From: Chitinispirillales bacterium | GTDB taxonomy: Bacteria > Fibrobacterota > Chitinivibrionia > Chitinivibrionales > Chitinivibrionaceae | NCBI GenBank assembly: GCA_031254455.1 | Contig: JAIRUI010000039.1 | Location: 1-9,097, forward strand | Direction of reading: 5' to 3' | Length of the DNA stretch: 9,097 bases | Shown here: positions 6,419 to 9,097 of the stretch, one piece after another | How positions within the stretch are numbered: the first letter of the stretch is position 1 | Layout: each line of letters starts with the position of its first letter | Made by a program: the position numbers and the translations under genes | Notes under the pieces: model-generated | The model's database searches: none | What the model saw: the letters and a program-made list of their open reading frames with translations, nothing else | Told to the model about the DNA's origin: nothing

Positions 6419-6451
6419 GCCTGAAATCCGCTTGTAGAGTGGGATTACGGC
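6419..6451 (+). other. Imperfect hairpin downstream of the caspase-like gene
   Basis: An imperfect stem can be drawn: GCC (6419-6421) with GGC (6449-6451), and AATCCGCT (6425-6432) with AGTGG-g-ATT (6438-6446, one bulged G, one G-T pair), closing a five-base loop. It lies 28 bases after the protease stop and before the convergent rsmE. No T tract follows, so it is not a canonical intrinsic terminator; it may stabilise the 3' end or be a remnant. The rest of 6392-6559 shows no gene. Confidence 0.35.
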
Positions 6452-6559
6452 TGTTTGGTGACAAGAGCGTATAATTCCCTCAAAACCATACAGTGTTTGA
6501 AAAATACAAGGATGCATTACTGTCTATCTTTTAGTGAAAACCCTCAGATTTTTATCGTA

Positions 6560-7267
6560 TCACAATTTTCCCAAGATAGCGCAAATCGCCTGTTCTACTT
6601 TCAAAATTCTTGTACCAAGCCCTACAATTTTTGCGTTATTTTTTATAAAAAAACCTATTTCCTCATCCGTAAAACCGCCTTCCGCACCTATTACGATTCC
6701 GCATCTTTGATTTTTCTCAGGCTTAAATTCCTCAGGATTTTTGGAAGGGTGAAATACGAAACAAGGATAATTTTTTACATTTGCGGTAAAAATGTATTCT
6801 GTAAAATTCTTAAAAGATTGATGAAAGTAAACATTAGGTAAAATTGTATCAGCCGCTTGCATAAGCGCATTTTCAATAATTTTATCTATTGAATTTTGCG
6901 ACAAAAACGGACTTTGCCAATAACTTTTTTCTACTTTAAACGATTGAAAAAAATGAATTTCTTTTACTCCGAAACATACGGCGTCCAATAGAATTCTTCG
7001 AAAAACTTTCGGACGCGGTAAAGCGCAAAAAAGAATAGCGGGATTTTCTTTAGGGGGATTTTTGTATAAATTCACTGTTATTTTAATGCTTTTTTCGGTG
7101 ATTTCAATTATTTCGCCAATACCGATTTTTTTTTCGAGTAAGCCGATTTTTATCGTATCGCCATTTTGTGATTTAAGTGTTTTTTTTATGTGTTCAAAAC
7201 GGAAATCTGAAAATTCAGCGGTATGTTCGTCAATAAAATCGGATGGTTTTAATAAGATTAAATTCAT
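6560..7267 (-). CDS. rsmE: 16S rRNA m3U1498 methyltransferase RsmE
   Basis: RsmE is a SPOUT-class enzyme that uses S-adenosylmethionine to methylate N3 of U1498 in 16S rRNA of the assembled small subunit. Counted from ATG 7267 the protein has 235 aa, the normal length. It has an N-terminal PUA-like RNA-binding part (about 1-72), the L-P-R-P-K block (83-87) that starts the methyltransferase domain, and the trefoil-knot cofactor motifs I-G-A-E-G-G-F-T-x-x-E (193-202) and L-G-x-R-I-L-K-V-E-Q-A (217-227; LRxETA is usual). The block V-E-K-S-Y-W-Q-S-P belongs to a recognised divergent subgroup. A longer reading from GTG at 7285 would start on the discriminator base of tRNA-Ser and is not favoured. 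No ribosome binding site precedes the ATG, and the gene lies 17 bases behind the tRNA, probably on the same transcript. Confidence 0.92.
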   Translation of the reverse strand: MNLILLKPSDFIDEHTAEFSDFRFEHIKKTLKSQNGDTIKIGLLEKKIGIGEIIEITEKSIKITVNLYKNPPKENPAILFCALPRPKVFRRILLDAVCFGVKEIHFFQSFKVEKSYWQSPFLSQNSIDKIIENALMQAADTILPNVYFHQSFKNFTEYIFTANVKNYPCFVFHPSKNPEEFKPEKNQRCGIVIGAEGGFTDEEIGFFIKNNAKIVGLGTRILKVEQAICAILGKL

Positions 7268-7284
7268 AAGAAATACAAAGGACA

Positions 7285-7368
7285 CGGAGGAACCGGGAAT
7301 CGAACCCGGAAACCGATTTCTCGGTCACGGTTTAGCAAACCGCTGCACTACCATTATGCGACCCCTCC
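7285..7368 (-). tRNA. tRNA-Ser (anticodon GCU)
   Basis: The 84-base minus-strand sequence folds as a class II tRNA. The acceptor GGAGGGG pairs with TTCCTCC (two G-U pairs next to the D arm). The anticodon stem GCGGT/ACCGT encloses the loop TTGCTAA, with anticodon GCT at 7334-7336, reading AGU and AGC. A long variable arm ACCGA/TCGGT is typical of serine tRNAs. The T arm carries GGTTCGATTCC. The discriminator is G, as serine synthetase requires. The 3' CCA is not encoded, so it must be added by CCA transferase. Confidence 0.95.
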
Positions 7369-7380
7369 AAAATTTAACGG

Positions 7381-7461
7381 CGGAGGACGAGAGACTCGAA
7401 CTCCCAAGCCTTACGGCGACGGTTTTCAAGACCGCTGACTTACCAACTAGCCTAGTCCTCC
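7381..7461 (-). tRNA. tRNA-Ser (anticodon UGA)
   Basis: The 81-base minus-strand sequence also folds as a class II tRNA. The acceptor GGAGGAC pairs perfectly with GTCCTCC. The anticodon stem GCGGT/ACCGT encloses CTTGAAA, with anticodon TGA at 7426-7428, reading UCN codons. The variable arm has a GCC/GGC stem, and the T arm carries AGTTCGAGTCT. The discriminator is G and no CCA is encoded (CCG follows). It lies 12 bases upstream of tRNA-Ser(GCU) in the direction of transcription and shares the same anticodon stem, suggesting one transcript and old duplication. Confidence 0.95.
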
Positions 7462-7478
7462 GTTGATTCTCGGTAAGC

Positions 7479-7508
7479 AAAATACTATTTATCTGCGCTC
7501 ACTGTCAA
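7479..7508 (-). promoter_or_regulatory. Candidate promoter of the tRNA-Ser pair and rsmE
   Basis: On the minus strand a perfect consensus -35 TTGACA (7503-7508) is followed either by TATTTT after 18 bases (7479-7484) or by TAGTAT after 15 bases (7482-7487). Transcription would start about 10 bases before the tRNA-Ser(UGA) 5' end at 7461. The perfect -35 fits a stable RNA promoter. It sits in the 68-base gap between the hemW stop and the tRNA. Confidence 0.55.
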
Positions 7509-7529
7509 GGTTTTTATCGTATTTTTCAA

Positions 7530-8651
7530 TTATAGTTTAATCGCAATTCCATCGGCTATATCCAACCCTTTGTCCGTAAGTTTGCAGACTCCGTTTTTAA
7601 TAATCATATAATCGTTTTCAATTAAATTATTGACGTATTTTTTGTTTTTCACTAAAAAATCAATGCCGAATTTAACGCCGAATTCCGACAGTGAAAAGCC
7701 GTCGCTTGTCCGTAATTTAAGCATTAAAAATTCTGTCTTTTTCTGCTCTAATAATAAATTTTCGATAAAGTCCGCCGCAATTTCATTACGGTTTAGTAGT
7801 TCACAATATTTTTCTATATCGGAAATATTCGCACTACGTTTATTTTCGCCGTCAAACGAATGCGAAGAAGGCCCAAATCCTATATATCGCCCATAATTCC
7901 AATAATTTTCGTTGTGGCGGCAACGGCAACCGTTTTTTGCAAAATTACTGACTTCGTAACGTTCAAATCCGCTTTTTTGCAAAAAATTTCGTGAATATTT
8001 TACTATTTTTTCTATTTCACTTTCATTTGGCAAGTTAAATTTTTCACGGTTTTTTCCAAAGAACGAATTTTCGGCTATTGTTAATTCGTAAAGCGAGATA
8101 TGTTTTATTACTGGAATTTTACAGACGGTTTTCAACGTCTCGGAAAAAGAATTTTTATTTTGATTTGGGAGTCCGTAAATTAAATCGGCGTTTACATTGT
8201 CGAATCTTTTCAGAATCTTACTGCGTAAAACGCCGATTGCCTGTTTTCTGTCGTGAATTCGTCCGCAAATATTTAACTCGTCGTCGTTTAGCGATTGAAT
8301 GCCGATAGAAAGTCGATTTACACCGCATTCTTGCCAGATTTTGGCTTTTTCCTCGCTGTAATTCTCCGGATTCACCTCAATTGTCCATTCGTAATTTACG
8401 GCGATTTTAAAGTTTTGTTTAATAAAGTCCGAAATCTCACAAAATTGACTTTCAGTTAAAACGGAGGGCGAACCGCCGCCAAAAAAGATAGTGTCTATTT
8501 CTTTTCCGTGCGTCTCGTTTTTTCGCAGAATTATTTCTTTTTTTAATGCGGCAATAAATTTATTTATTTGTTTTTCATCCGTTATCGAATAAAAATCACA
8601 GTAATTACACTTTTTTTTACAAAATGGAATATGAAAATAGAGAGAAATCAT
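7530..8651 (-). CDS. hemW: Radical SAM heme chaperone HemW (coproporphyrinogen III oxidase-like)
   Basis: HemW is a radical SAM protein related to the oxygen-independent coproporphyrinogen oxidase HemN. It binds heme and is thought to deliver it to membrane proteins of the respiratory chain. The 373-aa product has the usual length. It carries the cluster motif C11-x3-C15-x2-C18 followed by D-F; HemN has a fourth Cys at the position of the Phe, which points to HemW. Other signatures are G-G-G-S-P-S (58-63), E-V-N-P-E, S-I-G-I-Q-S, Y-G-L-P-N-Q and H-N-x-x-Y-W-N-Y-x-x-Y-I-G-F-G-P-S-S-H-S. A C-terminal HemN_C winged-helix part (about 290-373) completes it. The start ATG directly precedes the conserved L-Y-F-H-I-P-F-C, so it is well fixed, although the ribosome binding site (CGGAAA) is weak. 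Older annotation would name it hemN; a true HemN is less likely. Confidence 0.93.
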   Translation of the reverse strand: MISLYFHIPFCKKKCNYCDFYSITDEKQINKFIAALKKEIILRKNETHGKEIDTIFFGGGSPSVLTESQFCEISDFIKQNFKIAVNYEWTIEVNPENYSEEKAKIWQECGVNRLSIGIQSLNDDELNICGRIHDRKQAIGVLRSKILKRFDNVNADLIYGLPNQNKNSFSETLKTVCKIPVIKHISLYELTIAENSFFGKNREKFNLPNESEIEKIVKYSRNFLQKSGFERYEVSNFAKNGCRCRHNENYWNYGRYIGFGPSSHSFDGENKRSANISDIEKYCELLNRNEIAADFIENLLLEQKKTEFLMLKLRTSDGFSLSEFGVKFGIDFLVKNKKYVNNLIENDYMIIKNGVCKLTDKGLDIADGIAIKL

Positions 8652-8698
8652 ATAAATATTTCCGTTTTCTTTAACTCAAAGCGTCTATGCCTACGGCG

Positions 8699-9097
8699 TT
8701 ATTGAGATGAATTGAAGGCGCCGCGGAAGCCCAAATCGGGGTTGCTGCCGGACGGCGTACCGTCGTTGCGAATGGCAACACGGCAAATCCGCGAATTGTA
8801 GTCCCAACTGCCGCCGCGATTCACGCGGTAAGAGCCAGATGATGGTCCTACTGGGTCGGTTACTAAACCTGTGGAATAACTTCCATACCAATCACTGCAC
8901 CACTCCCATACGTTACCGCTCATATCGTATATGCCAAGTTCGTTAGCCTTCTTTTGACCGACCGGTTGTGCGCCATAGCCGGAGTTACTCGAATTTTGAC
9001 TCGGAATATTATCCCAATACCAACCCGCTTCACTCAAATTATCGCTTCCGCTGAAAATATAGCCTTTACTCTTATTACCGCCGCGTGCGGCAAACTC
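8699..9097 (-). CDS. FGE-sulfatase (SUMF1) domain protein, C-terminal part, open at the window edge
   Basis: The reading frame runs off the right end; 132 C-terminal residues are visible. They match the formylglycine-generating enzyme/SUMF1 fold: F-A-A-R-G-G at the edge, then Y-x-F-S-G-S-D-N, P-V-G-Q-K-x-A-N-E-L-G-I-Y-D-M-S-G-N-V-W-E-W-C-S-D-W-Y-G, G-P-S-S-G-S-x-R-V-x-R-G-G-S-W, C-R-V-A-x-R and L-G-F-R near the end. The two copper-binding active-site cysteines of true formylglycine-generating enzymes, which should follow R-G-G-S in a C-x4-C arrangement, are not present, so this is probably a non-enzymatic or otherwise specialised member, often an exported or lipid-anchored protein in related families. 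The 3' third is visibly richer in G+C than neighbouring genes. A TTG near 9037 in this frame is internal and not the start. It lies 47 bases upstream of hemW on the same strand. Confidence 0.85.
   Translation of the reverse strand, partial: EFAARGGNKSKGYIFSGSDNLSEAGWYWDNIPSQNSSNSGYGAQPVGQKKANELGIYDMSGNVWEWCSDWYGSYSTGLVTDPVGPSSGSYRVNRGGSWDYNSRICRVAIRNDGTPSGSNPDLGFRGAFNSSQ

Noticed and set aside
6419..6451. Intrinsic terminator for the TIR-caspase unit
   Set aside because: The hairpin is imperfect and lacks the following T tract, so it is reported only as a hairpin.
6455..6841. 128-codon plus-strand reading frame after the caspase-like gene
   Set aside because: Most of it is antisense to the well-supported rsmE 3' half, it has no family resemblance, and its base composition follows rsmE.
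7268..7285. Longer rsmE N-terminus starting at GTG 7285
   Set aside because: It would begin on the tRNA-Ser discriminator base; the ATG at 7267 gives the canonical RsmE N-terminus and length.
7285..7461. Serine tRNA genes as the integration site of the defence genes
   Set aside because: The defence pair is separated from the tRNAs by intact rsmE, no integrase is present and I found no direct repeat of the tRNA 3' end near 4950 or 6400.
7062..7466. 134-codon plus-strand reading frame covering the tRNA region
   Set aside because: It is an antisense reading through rsmE and both serine tRNA genes; the E-P-G-I-E-P-G-N and R-L-E-L-P type strings are the well-known artefact of translating tRNA T arms.
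8691..8891. 66-codon minus-strand frame overlapping the SUMF-domain gene
   Set aside because: It is an alternative frame of the SUMF coding region, which shows clear domain motifs in its own frame.
1..9097. CRISPR array, insertion sequence or transposase
   Set aside because: No regularly spaced repeats, terminal inverted repeats or transposase motifs were seen on either strand.

Overview
The window is AT-rich DNA (roughly 35-40% G+C by eye) from a flagellated bacterium with a Gram-negative type of envelope. The support is a lipobox protein, fliI/fliJ flagellar export genes, and an uppS-cdsA lipid pair. Tiny exported proteins and an FGE-sulfatase (SUMF)-fold protein beside housekeeping genes would fit a Fibrobacterota-like or related host-associated lineage. 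That placement is a weak guess, because no rRNA or other phylogenetic marker lies in the window.

Layout from left to right. (1) 111-639, minus strand: two very small exported proteins, a 72-aa lipoprotein that looks like the first half of a fibronectin type III domain, and a 68-aa secreted protein with its own candidate promoter. (2) 758-3163, minus strand: a tight fliI-fliJ-comF operon. It has a 3-base coding overlap (ATGA) at fliI/fliJ and a 62-base overlap at fliJ/comF. (3) 3164-3298: a divergent intergenic region. (4) 3299-4949, plus strand: uppS-cdsA, overlapping by 8 bases, which make undecaprenyl diphosphate and CDP-diacylglycerol. (5) 5013-6391, plus strand: a two-gene unit of a ThsB/DUF1863-type TIR protein and a caspase-like (C14) protease with a C-terminal winged-helix-like domain, coupled through TAATG. 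(6) 6392-6559: a short convergent spacer with one hairpin. (7) 6560-7461, minus strand, with a candidate promoter at 7479-7508: tRNA-Ser(UGA), tRNA-Ser(GCU) and rsmE. (8) 7530-8651, minus strand: hemW. (9) 8699-9097, minus strand: the 3' end of a SUMF/FGE-fold protein running off the window.

The most interesting unit is the TIR-caspase pair. TIR proteins of this class make NAD-derived signals, and the linked gene normally encodes the effector that senses them. A TIR plus caspase-like protease is the described composition of type IV Thoeris antiphage systems, and this pair is best read as a candidate of that class. Both genes carry the expected catalytic residues (Glu80 in the TIR; His77 and Cys123 in the protease). 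The unit is markedly poorer in CpG than the genes on both sides (about 8-9 per 360 bases against about 22-24), which suggests horizontal acquisition into a core-gene neighbourhood. The rest of the window is mostly housekeeping, apart from the fliJ/comF overlap, the leaderless-looking rsmE behind tRNA genes, and the possible hypervariable-type C-terminus of the SUMF protein.
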